DNA of 53,205 nt from DASUBV01 sp035763085 (GTDB lineage Bacteria; Actinomycetota; Actinomycetes; Streptosporangiales; Streptosporangiaceae). Of this stretch, positions 8,174 through 16,326 are shown piece after piece (within the stretch, counting starts at the first letter, position 1; each line of letters begins with the position of its first letter). Position numbers and translations under genes: made by a program. The DNA lies in assembly GCA_035763085.1 (NCBI GenBank), contig DASUBV010000112.1:1-53205 (forward strand), written 5' to 3'. The notes below the pieces were generated by a model that was not told where the DNA came from, made no database searches, and was given only the letters and a program-made list of their open reading frames with translations.

Positions 8174-9261
8174 TGGAGCAAGCCCACGTCGCGCAGCAGG
8201 GGAGCGAACCGGCGGATTTCGGCGGGTAGCGGCGCGCTCTGGGGGCGGCACTTGGCCAGGATGCGGGCGGCGACGGCGGCCACGTCGGGCGCCACGTCGG
8301 CGGCAAGGCCGAGGACCTGCCAGCCGGCCGTCCACCGTTCCGGCGTCGGGTCCGCCACCACCGCGGCCGCGACCGCAGCCAGGGCGGCGTAGGCCCGGTC
8401 GCCCCGCCCGGGCAGCCGGAAGGAGGCCGGGTCGGCCAGCACCTGCTCCGGATCTGGCAGGTCCATCTCGGTCATCCAGGCCAGGAACTCCACCCCCGGC
8501 CCGTCACCGACGGCCCCGCGCACCAGCGCCGAGCGGGCCTGGTCGCTGGCGCCGCTAGCGCCCGCGGCGGCCATCAGGCGGGCCGCCATCTCCCAGGTTC
8601 GCGGCGACGGCCAGCTGCGGCCCGCGGACGCCGCGTCGGACGGCGGGGCGCAGGCCAGCGCGGGCCGGACCCGCAAGAAGGCGGAGACCAGGCCCCGGGA
8701 CAAGATCTCCTCGGCCTGCCACCCGTCGGGCAGCACCGGGACGACCGGGGCCGTCCAGCCGGCGGCCAGCCCGTCCGCCACCGACTGTGGGTCGGTTTGC
8801 CAGGCCAGGTGGCAGAGCCGGTTGGCCAGCGGCGCAGACAGGTCCCAGCCGTCGGCGGCCTGCTCAGGCGGGTTGGCGGCGGCGACCACAGCCACCGCGT
8901 CGGGCAGCGTGAGGTCGCCCACCGCTCGTTCGAGGACCACTCGGAGCAGGGCCGCCTGCACGGCGGGCGGGGCGGTGGACAGCTCGTCCAGGAACAGCAG
9001 GCCGTGCCCGGCCTCAGCCAGCCGCCGGGCCCAAGCCGGGGGAGCGAACCGCACCTCGGCGCCGACCACGATGGGCAGCCCGGCGAAATCCGATGGCTCC
9101 CTGATCGAGGCGATCACCGTCTCGCACGGCAACCCCATGACCTCTGCCATGGCGCGGATCGCGGACGTCTTGCCGGTGCCGGGCGCGCCCCAGAGCAGGA
9201 CCGGCACGCGGGCCGCCACCGCCACGCCGAGCGCCTCAACCGCTGGACTGTTCGGGCTCAT
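8170..9261 (-). CDS. MoxR-family AAA+ ATPase
   Basis: 363 residues from the ATG at 9261. Walker A GAPGTGKTS lies near residues 25-33, Walker B LLFLDELS near 88-95, and sensor-1 AANPPEQ near 125, the order expected of MoxR-type AAA+ chaperones. An in-frame upstream extension to 9360 is open, but the 9261 start has a -10 box ending seven bases before it. The stop overlaps the GTG of the VWA gene, so the two are coupled and probably form an ATPase/adaptor machine. No third conserved partner is adjacent. Confidence 0.88.
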   Translation of the reverse strand: MSPNSPAVEALGVAVAARVPVLLWGAPGTGKTSAIRAMAEVMGLPCETVIASIREPSDFAGLPIVVGAEVRFAPPAWARRLAEAGHGLLFLDELSTAPPAVQAALLRVVLERAVGDLTLPDAVAVVAAANPPEQAADGWDLSAPLANRLCHLAWQTDPQSVADGLAAGWTAPVVPVLPDGWQAEEILSRGLVSAFLRVRPALACAPPSDAASAGRSWPSPRTWEMAARLMAAAGASGASDQARSALVRGAVGDGPGVEFLAWMTEMDLPDPEQVLADPASFRLPGRGDRAYAALAAVAAAVVADPTPERWTAGWQVLGLAADVAPDVAAVAARILAKCRPQSAPLPAEIRRFAPLLRDVGLLQ

Positions 9262-9274
9262 ACTTCCAATTATG
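9261..9274 (-). promoter_or_regulatory. Leaderless-type -10 box before the MoxR gene
   Basis: On the minus strand CATAAT (9274 to 9269) is followed by TGGAAGT and then the ATG at 9261. The seven-base gap and lack of a Shine-Dalgarno sequence fit a leaderless transcript. Confidence 0.45.
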
Positions 9275-9596
9275 GAGCATCTGCGATCGCTGGCCGCGCG
9301 CTCGAAGCCGGTAATGCGCGATGTCCGTAACCGCGGCCGCGCGGGCGAATTACCCGGCAATTCATAAGTCCGCGGGATAATCCCATTGGCAGCTGCCCGC
9401 GGTGCCGGTGTCGTCGTGCACGATCATCTGCTGGCCCGCTGAGCCTGGACTGCACATCCAGGACGGGGAGTTGTATTCTCCGCGGATAGTTGGACACGGA
9501 TGACGGCGGTCGCGAGAGACTGCCCCACCAGGACGATTTGAGAGGCCAGACCCTCGGCGGATTCTTTCGGTCGTTGCAACGGTTGCCTGTCTGGAG
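9275..9596. other. Intergenic stretch without a recognised gene
   Basis: I see no convincing gene here. It separates the minus-strand MoxR promoter from the transposase remnant and may include the lost 5' part of that element. Short open frames have no recognisable protein pattern. No clear terminal inverted repeat was found. Confidence 0.4.
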
Positions 9597-10272
9597 GTTC
9601 GTTGTGGCGAGGTCGGCGGTCTTGACGGCCTGGCCGACAGGTCACATGCGCCGAAGGCGCACCCGTGGCGGATCAGCGCCGAGGTAGAGGCGGTGATCTG
9701 CGACCTGCGCAGCTCTCATCGCGGGTGGGGTCCGCGCCGCCTGGTCTTCGAGCTCGCCAAGCGCGGGCACCCGGATGTCTCCCGGTCCACGGTCGACCGG
9801 GTGCTGGTCCGTCATCAGCTGCTTGAACCGGTGCCGCGGCGCAGGCGCCGGGACCAGTACCGCCGGTGGGAGCGCTCTGCGGCGATGGAGCTGTGGCAGT
9901 TGGACGTCACGGCAGCCTGTTCCTGGCCGATGGCCGCAAGTGCAAGGTCATCACCGGGATTGACGACCACTCCCGGTTCTGCGTCATCACCACCGTTGTG
10001 GTGCGGGCCACCGTCCTAGCAGTGTGTAACGCGTTCGTAACCGCGATGGCCGAGTACGGGATTCCCGGCGAAGTGCTCAGTGACATTCAAGCAGTTCACC
10101 GGCCGGTTCGGCAGGGCCTCGTCCGGCGGAGGTGCTGTTCGAACGGATCTGCCGGGAGAACGGCATCACCCAGCGGCTGACCAAACCGCGGTCGCCGGCT
10201 ACTACGGGGAAGATCGAGCGGCTGCACCAGACGCTGCAGCGGGAGCTGCTGAACGTGCATTCGAGCGGTAAA
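9597..10272 (+). mobile_element. IS481-like transposase remnant, several frameshifts
   Basis: Pieces of one DDE transposase lie in order but in different frames. First GGLDGLADRSHAPK and the helix-turn-helix segment with HRGWGPRRL, to about 9910; then the rve core with KVITGIDDHSRFCV and later EYGIPGEVLSD, to about 10083; then KPRSPATTGKIERLHQTL and QRELLNVH, to about 10272. At least two frameshifts separate the parts, and the protein stops before the usual C-terminal end. The element is inactive. It borders a truncated YciI-like gene on the other strand. Confidence 0.7.
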
Positions 10273-10354
10273 GCACCTGATGGAGTCACCGGCCAGTAAC
10301 AGTGCCCGGGTGGACCCGAGAGCCGTTCAAGGGCGTGACGCGCAGGTTCACCGT

Positions 10355-10664
10355 TGGATCTCATGTGGGCGGCCAGCCGTTGTGCGCCGACGAAGAGTTC
10401 CATGGCTCGATGCTGGTCATCACGACCTGGGCTTGCGCGCTGCCGGGCGTCGCCGGCGAGGCGGGCGCGGATCGCGGGTTCGTTGTCTGCGCCGGCGATG
10501 AGCAAGACGCGGATGCGTCCGTCCTCGCTTCCTGCCAGCGGCCCGGCGAAGACAACGAGGCCCGCACCGTCGAGCGCGTCCGTGTACGCCGCAAGCTCGC
10601 TTACTGCGGGCTGCCCGAACGCGCCCTTGCCGTCCTCCCTCGCCGGGCCTGCCTCGCGGATCAC
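10355..10664 (-). pseudogene. YciI-like (YCII) domain protein, 3' end replaced at the IS junction
   Basis: From the ATG at 10664, about 100 residues resemble a YCII-related protein: ELAAYTDALDGAGLVVFAGPL, a central strand pair, and MELFVGAQRLAAH as the usual C-terminal element. The family is normally about 95-110 residues long, but the frame runs on to 10077, reading antisense through the transposase remnant. The extension is therefore junk or a fusion created by insertion or deletion. It starts 11 bases after the stop of the methyltransferase fragment, so the two were probably one operon. Confidence 0.5.
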
Positions 10665-10674
10665 CGTAAGCAGC

Positions 10675-11319
10675 TCATCGGGCCCCTCCTGCGGGTCGCT
10701 CGGCGCGGATCAGCCAGGCGCCGGAGGCGAAGGTGATTCCGCCGCTGCTGGCATGGGCGGTGACTGTGGCGCTGAGCGCGTCGAGCGCGCGCTCGCGGCC
10801 GGTGTCGTCGAGGCCGTCGAGCATCCATCCCATCAGGCCGAGCACGAAGCGGCGCGCGTCGCCGGGATCGGACCCGAACCACATCGGCCCGTGCAGCGCG
10901 TTGAGACTGACATCGGAGAACCCCGCGGATGCCAGCAGGGTCCTGGTCCGGCCGGGATCGGCGAGGGAGAACGGGCCGGGGGCGCCCGCCGGCGGGGCGG
11001 GGAGGTCCCGCCCGGCGGCCAGTGCGCCGCTGAGCTCGCGCACCCACTCGTTCGGCCCGGGGCCTTGCCACGCCAGCATCACCAGCCGCCCGCCGGGGCG
11101 CAGCGCCCGGCCGATGTTGGCGAACGCAGCGGCCGGGTCACCGAAGAACATGGTTCCGGTGCGCGAGATCGCCGCGTCGAACGACCCGGCGGCGAAGGGA
11201 TGGATCTGCGCGTCATCGTCGGAACCTGGCCGGACGACCCGCGCCAGGCCACCCACGACCCCCAGGCAATCGCGGAAACCGTCGGACGCGCCCGCCGAGC
11301 GGCCGGGGACGGCAACCAC
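10675..11319 (-). pseudogene. SAM-dependent methyltransferase, N-terminally truncated
   Basis: Residues from about 38 follow the second half of a class I methyltransferase: DDDAQIHPFAAGSFDAAISR, GTMFFGDP, ALRPGGRLVMLAWQ, then a well-kept C-terminal half ending FASGAWLIRAERP. The SAM-binding motif I (normally DVGCGTG) and the first strands are absent, and the bases upstream of 11210 do not supply them in any frame I could follow. The first start-like codon is at 11319. Without motif I it should not bind SAM. Confidence 0.6.
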
Positions 11320-11631
11320 GCGCCGACGAGACCAGGCACGTGACGGCCCCGTGACATGACCAGGCCGGCGCCCAAAACGGCTGAGCCATACTCGAGCCTC
11401 AGCTCAGTACTTACCACTCAGCGCAGAGGACCGTGCCCGTACCGTCGCGCACTACTGACGGCCCGCGAACCGGCATGAACCCTGCCACGTTCAGCAACGC
11501 CGCCCCCGTCACCTGAAGTCATCAGGCAGGTCGGCGAGCGCCGTCAGCGAGAGCCTGGCCTCGCTCTTGGCGGCGCGGCAGGCCAGGGTGGTGTAGCGGC
11601 GCGCTCCGCGGCGGCCTGCCACGACGTGGTC
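11320..11631. other. Intergenic stretch, no gene recognised
   Basis: Frames here give only Arg/Ala-rich shadow translations. The stretch probably contains the missing or scrambled 5' part of the methyltransferase fragment and the 3' untranslated region of the cupin gene. No hairpin with a T-tract was noticed. Confidence 0.4.
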
Positions 11632-12021
11632 TTACCGATGGCCGAGCTTGCTGCGGATGTGCTCGATGACCTCGCTGTGCTCGGCCTGCGGGCTGAACAT
11701 GATGAGCTCGGCGTCGGAGTCGACCCGCACGCTGTGGCCAGCCGGCCAGTAGAAGAGGTCGCCGGCGACGCAGCGCTCGCGGCTGCCGTCGGTGTAGTCG
11801 ACCGCGACCTGGCCCGAGATCAGGTAACCCCAGTGCGGCGCGTGGCACGCGTCGTGGGCGAGGCCTTGCAGCAGCGGCGCCATGTCGGTGCCCGCGGCGA
11901 GGCTGAAGTACTCCGCGCCGAGTGGCCCCTCGGGTGTGCCGAAGTCCGTGAGCTGACGTGCGACGGCGCCGGGCACTTTCAGCCGTGTGGGGATGTCTGC
12001 CTTGGCGATGTGCATGACCAT
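11632..12021 (-). CDS. Cupin-domain protein
   Basis: 129 residues from the ATG at 12021, chosen for the GAGGAAGG sequence about six bases upstream; a second ATG is two codons further in. The single cupin domain has the two-motif pattern HWGYLISGQVAVDYTDG and GDLFYWPAGHSV, with histidines in metal-ligand positions. Single-domain cupins bind metal and small ligands or act as simple enzymes; substrate unknown. The gene is divergent from a TPR regulator-like gene, and the 60-base gap carries a palindrome, so the two are probably co-regulated. Confidence 0.8.
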   Translation of the reverse strand: MVMHIAKADIPTRLKVPGAVARQLTDFGTPEGPLGAEYFSLAAGTDMAPLLQGLAHDACHAPHWGYLISGQVAVDYTDGSRERCVAGDLFYWPAGHSVRVDSDAELIMFSPQAEHSEVIEHIRSKLGHR

Positions 12022-12058
12022 TGTCCTTCCTCGAAAGCGAGTCCTCACCCCTGTGGGC

Positions 12059-12083
12059 GTGACAATCGCTGTCACACTGTGAC
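12059..12083. promoter_or_regulatory. Overlapping palindromes in the cupin/TPR divergent promoter
   Basis: GTGACA (12059-12064) and TGTCAC (12070-12075) form an inverted repeat with a five-base spacer. GTCACA (12071-12076) and TGTGAC (12078-12083) form a second around one base. Three half-sites in 25 bases, ending just before the ATG at 12085, look like a repressor operator. The half-site recalls Crp/Fnr-type TGTGA boxes, but the spacing is not the classical one. Confidence 0.55.
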
Positions 12084-12084
12084 T

Positions 12085-14103
12085 ATGACGGAGTCGGAGG
12101 CCGTGCTGCAGCAGGCCCGCGCCGCGGTCGGCGCGGGCCGGTGGCACGACGGCCTCGGACTGCTCAGCGCACCCGGCGCCCCGGCCGGCGCGGAGGCGCT
12201 GGACCTGCTGGGGCGTGCCGCGTACGGCGCCGGGCGCCTGGAGCTGTCGATCAGCTGCCGTGAGCGGCTTTACCGCCTGCATCTTGACGCCGGACAGAGT
12301 GTCGCCGCAGCCGAGGCGGCAGCGACGGTCGCGTTGCAGCTGCTCGTCGACACCGCGCTGATGGCCCCTGTGCGCGGCTGGCTTGCCCGCGCGGACGCCC
12401 TGGTCACCGGCACCGAGCCCGGCTCGGTGCACGCCGTCCTGGCGGCAGTGCGCGGCTACGAGCGCTACCTGTGCGGTGACCTTCCGGCGGCGCGGGCCGC
12501 GGCACATCAGGCTGTGGAGCTGGGCGAGGCGCACCGTCAACCGCTGGCCGCGTTGCTTGGCCGCGTCGCGTCGGCCCGGATTGCGGTCGCCGGCGGCGCG
12601 GTCGCCGAAGGCATCGCCCAGCTGGACGAGATCGGTGCCCGGCTCATGGGCGGCGAGGCCGACTCGCTCACCACGGGGTTGATGTATTGCGAGCTGGTGT
12701 GCGCGGCGCAGAACCTCGGTGACCACGCGCGCGCGGTCGAGTGGCACGAGGCGATGCAGCGCTGGGCGACATTGGACGCCATTGGCTCGGTCGGCGGACG
12801 ATGCCGTGTGCACCGGGTCGAGCTGCTGCGCATGTCCGGCCCGGCCGACGCCGCCGAAGACGCCGCCGTCCAGGCCTGCGACGAGCTGCGCCCGTGGCTG
12901 CGCCGCGAGTTCGGCTGGCCGCTGGCCGAGCTCGCCCAGATCAGGCTGCGCCGCGGGGATCTCGCCGGTGCCGAAGAGGCCTTCCTCGGCGCGGTCGAAC
13001 ACGGCTGGGTGGTGCAGCCCGGGTTTGCGCTGCTACGCCTGGCGCAGGGCGAAGCCGGCACTGCTGCTGCGATGGTAGACGACGCATTGGCGCACCCGGT
13101 GGCAGTGCCGTCGAAGGAGTGGCCCCCGGTCGGCGAACTGCGTCTCGCCCCGCTCTACGACGCCCAGGCCGAGATCGCATTCGCGCGCGGCGACGAGCCG
13201 ACCGCCACGGCGGCCGCCACTGCCCTGGAACGGATCGCAGCGACGGCGGGCGGCTCGGTGCTGTCGGCACGGTCGGCGCTCGCGCAGGCGCGCAGCCTGC
13301 TGCTTCGCGGCGAACTCGGCAAGGCCGCCACGGCGTGCTCGGACGCGATCACCCGGTGGACCGATCTCTGCGCGCCCTACGAAGCAGCGGCGGCGCGGCT
13401 CGTCCTCGCCCGCGTCCAGCAGGCCCGCGGCCAGCGGGAACTGGCGCGCGTCACGCAAGAAGTCGCCGAGCGCGCCCTGCGCGGCTACGGCGCGGCGATA
13501 CCGCCGGACGCGACACCGGCACACCCAACCCAGGCCGGCAAGCACGAGGCTCTATTCCTGGCCGAAGGAACGCTGCGCCGCGTCGCATTCGCCGGCCGTG
13601 AGGCGGTGCTGCCCGACCTGACCGGTCTGCGGCACGTGGCGCGGCTGCTCGCCGAGCCGGGGCGTGAGTTCCATGTTCTCGACCTGCTCGGCGCGGGCCT
13701 GCGCGACGCGGGCGCTCTGCCCCATCTTGACGCTGAGGCGCGGGAGGCGTACCGCAGGCGGCTGCAGGAGGTCCAGGACGACCTGGCCGAGGCCGAGATC
13801 AACCACGACACCGCCCGAGCCGAGCTCGCCCAGCGCGACCGCGACTACCTGATCTCCGAGCTCACCCGCGCGGTTGGCCTGGGTGGCCGCGGCCGCGGCA
13901 GCGGCACCCCGCAGGAGCGGGCACGCACAACCATCACCCGGTCGATCCGCTACGCCGTGGCCCGGCTGCGTGACATCCACCCCGAACTTGCCTCACACCT
14001 GGACCGCACGATCAACACCGGCACGTACTGCAGCTACACCCCCGAACTCGCCGCACCGGTCACGTGGCGCACCGCCGCGAGCCCGCATCACACCGCGTCG
14101 TAA
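12085..14103 (+). CDS. TPR-repeat regulator-like protein with C-terminal GTYCxY domain
   Basis: 672 residues from the ATG at 12085; a GTG two codons earlier is possible. Residues 1-470 are Ala/Leu/Arg-rich helical repeats of TPR type. Residues about 480-672 form a conserved actinobacterial C-terminal domain seen in signalling ATPases and TPR proteins, with LPDLTGLRHVARLLAEPGRE, a coiled segment, RSIRYAVARL and the terminal GTYCSYTP. There is no helix-turn-helix or P-loop, so direct DNA binding is doubtful. A sensing or scaffold role toward the divergent cupin gene is inferred. Confidence 0.8.
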   Translation: MTESEAVLQQARAAVGAGRWHDGLGLLSAPGAPAGAEALDLLGRAAYGAGRLELSISCRERLYRLHLDAGQSVAAAEAAATVALQLLVDTALMAPVRGWLARADALVTGTEPGSVHAVLAAVRGYERYLCGDLPAARAAAHQAVELGEAHRQPLAALLGRVASARIAVAGGAVAEGIAQLDEIGARLMGGEADSLTTGLMYCELVCAAQNLGDHARAVEWHEAMQRWATLDAIGSVGGRCRVHRVELLRMSGPADAAEDAAVQACDELRPWLRREFGWPLAELAQIRLRRGDLAGAEEAFLGAVEHGWVVQPGFALLRLAQGEAGTAAAMVDDALAHPVAVPSKEWPPVGELRLAPLYDAQAEIAFARGDEPTATAAATALERIAATAGGSVLSARSALAQARSLLLRGELGKAATACSDAITRWTDLCAPYEAAAARLVLARVQQARGQRELARVTQEVAERALRGYGAAIPPDATPAHPTQAGKHEALFLAEGTLRRVAFAGREAVLPDLTGLRHVARLLAEPGREFHVLDLLGAGLRDAGALPHLDAEAREAYRRRLQEVQDDLAEAEINHDTARAELAQRDRDYLISELTRAVGLGGRGRGSGTPQERARTTITRSIRYAVARLRDIHPELASHLDRTINTGTYCSYTPELAAPVTWRTAASPHHTAS

Positions 14104-14212
14104 CCGCCGTGCGCTGACCCCTGTTCACCTGCTCGCATAAGTGCACAGCACCGCGGGCGCGATGGGCGGATCAGGAACGACCGTAGCTCCGGGACGCAGT
14201 GACACTGCGTGA

Positions 14213-14950
14213 TCAGGCTGACCGTCTCCGGGCAGTTCCCGATGGCCGCCAAAATGGGCCCATTCCAAGGCTCTCGGTCGGGGGGTGGTCACCCAAGATG
14301 CCGGCCAGCGTCACCAGGCCCCGGTCGCCTTCGAGTACCTGCAGCGCCCGCCCCCGTCCGTGGATGGTTGGGGGTTGCGGCTTGCGCGACCGCCAGATCG
14401 CCGCCAAGGGCGTCGGGCCGCATCCGGTACGTCCGGCTCACATAGGCCAGCTCGATCTTCACCTGCTCCCGCTTCGGCCGCTCATAGCCGAGCGTGTCCA
14501 GCCATACCGGGGTGCGCGAGCCACGGCCGGTGGCGTCCACGACGAGCTCGGCGCCGAGCATCTCCTCGGCGCTGCCGTCGGCCCGGTGAAGTACGCGCGC
14601 CCCGGTGACGCGGCGGCCGTCGGGCGTCGCAGCGGTCCAGGAACCTCAGGTTGGGCAGCGCCCTGACCCTGGCCCGGACGTGGCCCTCAAGAACAGGCCG
14701 GCTGTCAGACAGCATGACCAGTCCGGTGTGCGCCTGCCGAAGCCGGTGACCGCTCAGGTAGAGGCGCACGTTGGCCAGCGCGTCCCCAGCCGGGACTCCG
14801 TGCGCGATCAGCTCGGCGGTGAGCCAGGGAAACAGTCCTCCAGGCCTTGCCGCCCGCGCGCCAGCAACCCATGGATATGGCGCCCCTGCGGCACCTCACG
14901 CCGGTGCATGTGCGCCTCGGACAGATTCCAGGCCGATGCGATGTCCCCGC
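14213..14950 (-). pseudogene. FAD-dependent monooxygenase remnant, multiple frameshifts
   Basis: Ordered pieces of one flavoprotein lie in three minus-strand frames: REVPQGRHIHGLLARG (near 14910), FPWLTAELIAHGVPAGDALA (near 14800), GLVMLSDSRPVLEGHVRARV (near 14690), ELVVDATGRGSRTPVWLD (near 14540) and GDRGLVTLAGILGDHPPTES (near 14300). This matches the order in a family of actinobacterial FAD monooxygenases. The N-terminal GxGxxG fold and the C-terminal third are missing. At least three frame changes make a product impossible. Confidence 0.65.
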
Positions 14951-15052
14951 GCCTGCTGCAGGGCCGCCGTCGCGTATGGTCCGCAGCCATGCCCCGACGT
15001 CGGCGCGGATGCCGGGGCCAGGCCGAACGTCTATGCCAAGCTGAGGGTTACC

Positions 15053-15087
15053 GGTAAGTCCCGGCCGCGCCGCGGCCGGGACTTACC
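15053..15087. terminator. Perfect 17-bp-arm palindrome at the end of the monooxygenase gene
   Basis: GGTAAGTCCCGGCCGCG (15053-15069), one central base, then its exact reverse complement (15071-15087). The stop codon of the minus-strand monooxygenase gene (15083-15085) is inside the right arm. No T-tract follows on either strand. It may be a bidirectional transcription terminator or a protein-binding palindrome; the former is favoured by its position. Confidence 0.55.
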
Positions 15088-16201
15088 TGTCCGGGCAGCA
15101 GCGGCCCGGCGCGGCTAACTGACGGCGCGCGCAGATGGCGTCGGCGATGCGGGCCGCGTCCCGGCCGACGCCGTGCACCATGACTGATGACATGGCGTGC
15201 AGGAAGTGCAGCCCGACGAAGTACAAGCCGGGCACGTCGGAGCTGATGCCACGTTCGTGGCGGGGTTCGTCGCCGTCGAGCACGGGCATCGTGATCCAGT
15301 CGAATCCGGGTCGGAAGCCGGTGCACCACACGACACCGGAGACATCGAGAACGCGCCCGTCGGCGAGCTGGGGCAGGCCGTCGCGGGCGCCGGTGACCCG
15401 GCCGGTGCGTTGCACCCCGGCACGGGCCAGGTCCTGCGGCCGGACCCGGATCAGCGGGCCGCCGACGGTGAGCGCCCTGGCGCGGACCTTCCGGCCGATC
15501 GGCGTGCTGGTGGTCAGCACCCGGTGGAAGACGACCCGCAGCGCCAGCCGGCTCAGAACGAGCCGGCTGGCGGCGCCGTCGATGCGGAAGGGGATGTGGC
15601 CGGTGTCGCGGCCTGCCAGGTAAACCTGATGGGTGCGGGCGAGCTCGAGGGCGATCTCCGCGCCCGAGTTGCCGGCGCCCGCCACGAGCACCGCGCCGGT
15701 GCCGAGCTGGCCGGGGTTGCGGTAGTCCCCCGAGTGCACCTGCGCGATCCCGGCCGACAGCACGGCGGCGAAGGCGGGCACGCGGGGCTGCTGGTAGTTG
15801 GACATGGCGACGACCACGTTGGCCGCGCGGTAGTCCTGCTCGCCCGTGACGACGGTGAAGACCGAGCCGTCATGTGACAGCCGGCTGACCCGGGTTCCGC
15901 TGCGCACCGGCAGCCCGAACCGCTCGGCGTACGCCTCCAGGTAGCTGGCCATCTCGTCCTTGGCCGGGAACCGGTGCGGCGGGCCCGGGAAGGGGATGCC
16001 GTCCAGGCCGTCGAAACGAGCCGGGGTGAACAGCCGCAGCGAATCCCACCGCTGCCGCCATGAGTCGCCGATCCGCTTCCCGGCGTCCAGGATGAGGAAC
16101 TCCCGGCCCCGCCGGGCCAGGTGGTAACCGACTGACAGGCCGGCCTGCCCGCCTCCGACGACGATCGTATCGATCTGGGGAGTACTGCTGTTGCCGCCCA
16201 T
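15083..16201 (-). CDS. Flavin-containing monooxygenase (CzcO-like)
   Basis: 372 residues from the ATG at 16201. The FAD-binding VVGGGQAGLS lies near residues 14-23 and the NAD(P)H-binding VAGAGNSGAEIA near 167-178, the two-Rossmann layout of group B flavoprotein monooxygenases and CzcO-like oxidoreductases. The C-terminal GVWCTGFRPGFDW (written here as VVWCTGFRP) and GLYFVGLHF elements are also typical. Cytoplasmic; substrate unknown. GGAGGG lies about nine bases upstream of the start. It follows a LuxR regulator on the same strand, with a possible hairpin between them. Confidence 0.88.
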   Translation of the reverse strand: MGGNSSTPQIDTIVVGGGQAGLSVGYHLARRGREFLILDAGKRIGDSWRQRWDSLRLFTPARFDGLDGIPFPGPPHRFPAKDEMASYLEAYAERFGLPVRSGTRVSRLSHDGSVFTVVTGEQDYRAANVVVAMSNYQQPRVPAFAAVLSAGIAQVHSGDYRNPGQLGTGAVLVAGAGNSGAEIALELARTHQVYLAGRDTGHIPFRIDGAASRLVLSRLALRVVFHRVLTTSTPIGRKVRARALTVGGPLIRVRPQDLARAGVQRTGRVTGARDGLPQLADGRVLDVSGVVWCTGFRPGFDWITMPVLDGDEPRHERGISSDVPGLYFVGLHFLHAMSSVMVHGVGRDAARIADAICARRQLAAPGRCCPDR

Positions 16202-16277
16202 GTGGCGCTACCCTCCGCGTGATGATCAGGTCTCGGTCAGCACGCTAGGCAGCAAGGCAGCTGCGGCGCTTCGGGAG

Positions 16278-16311
16278 AATCCCGCACTCCCGCGATGCCG
16301 GGCGCGGGATT
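16278..16311 (-). terminator. Inverted repeat between the LuxR gene and the monooxygenase gene
   Basis: AATCCCGC (16278-16285) and GCGGGATT (16304-16311) are perfect inverted arms with an 18-base spacer, 16 bases past the LuxR stop. It could be a weak terminator or an operator of the monooxygenase gene. The long spacer makes the hairpin uncertain. Confidence 0.35.
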
Positions 16312-16326
16312 ACCCGCAACGGGTCG

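Noticed and set aside
6848..8392. 514-codon plus-strand open frame
   Set aside because: Antisense to the VWA gene, which has MIDAS and coupling evidence.
11626..12084. N-terminal extension of the TPR protein across the cupin gene
   Set aside because: It would read antisense through the cupin gene and the operator; the ATG at 12085 begins the natural protein sequence.
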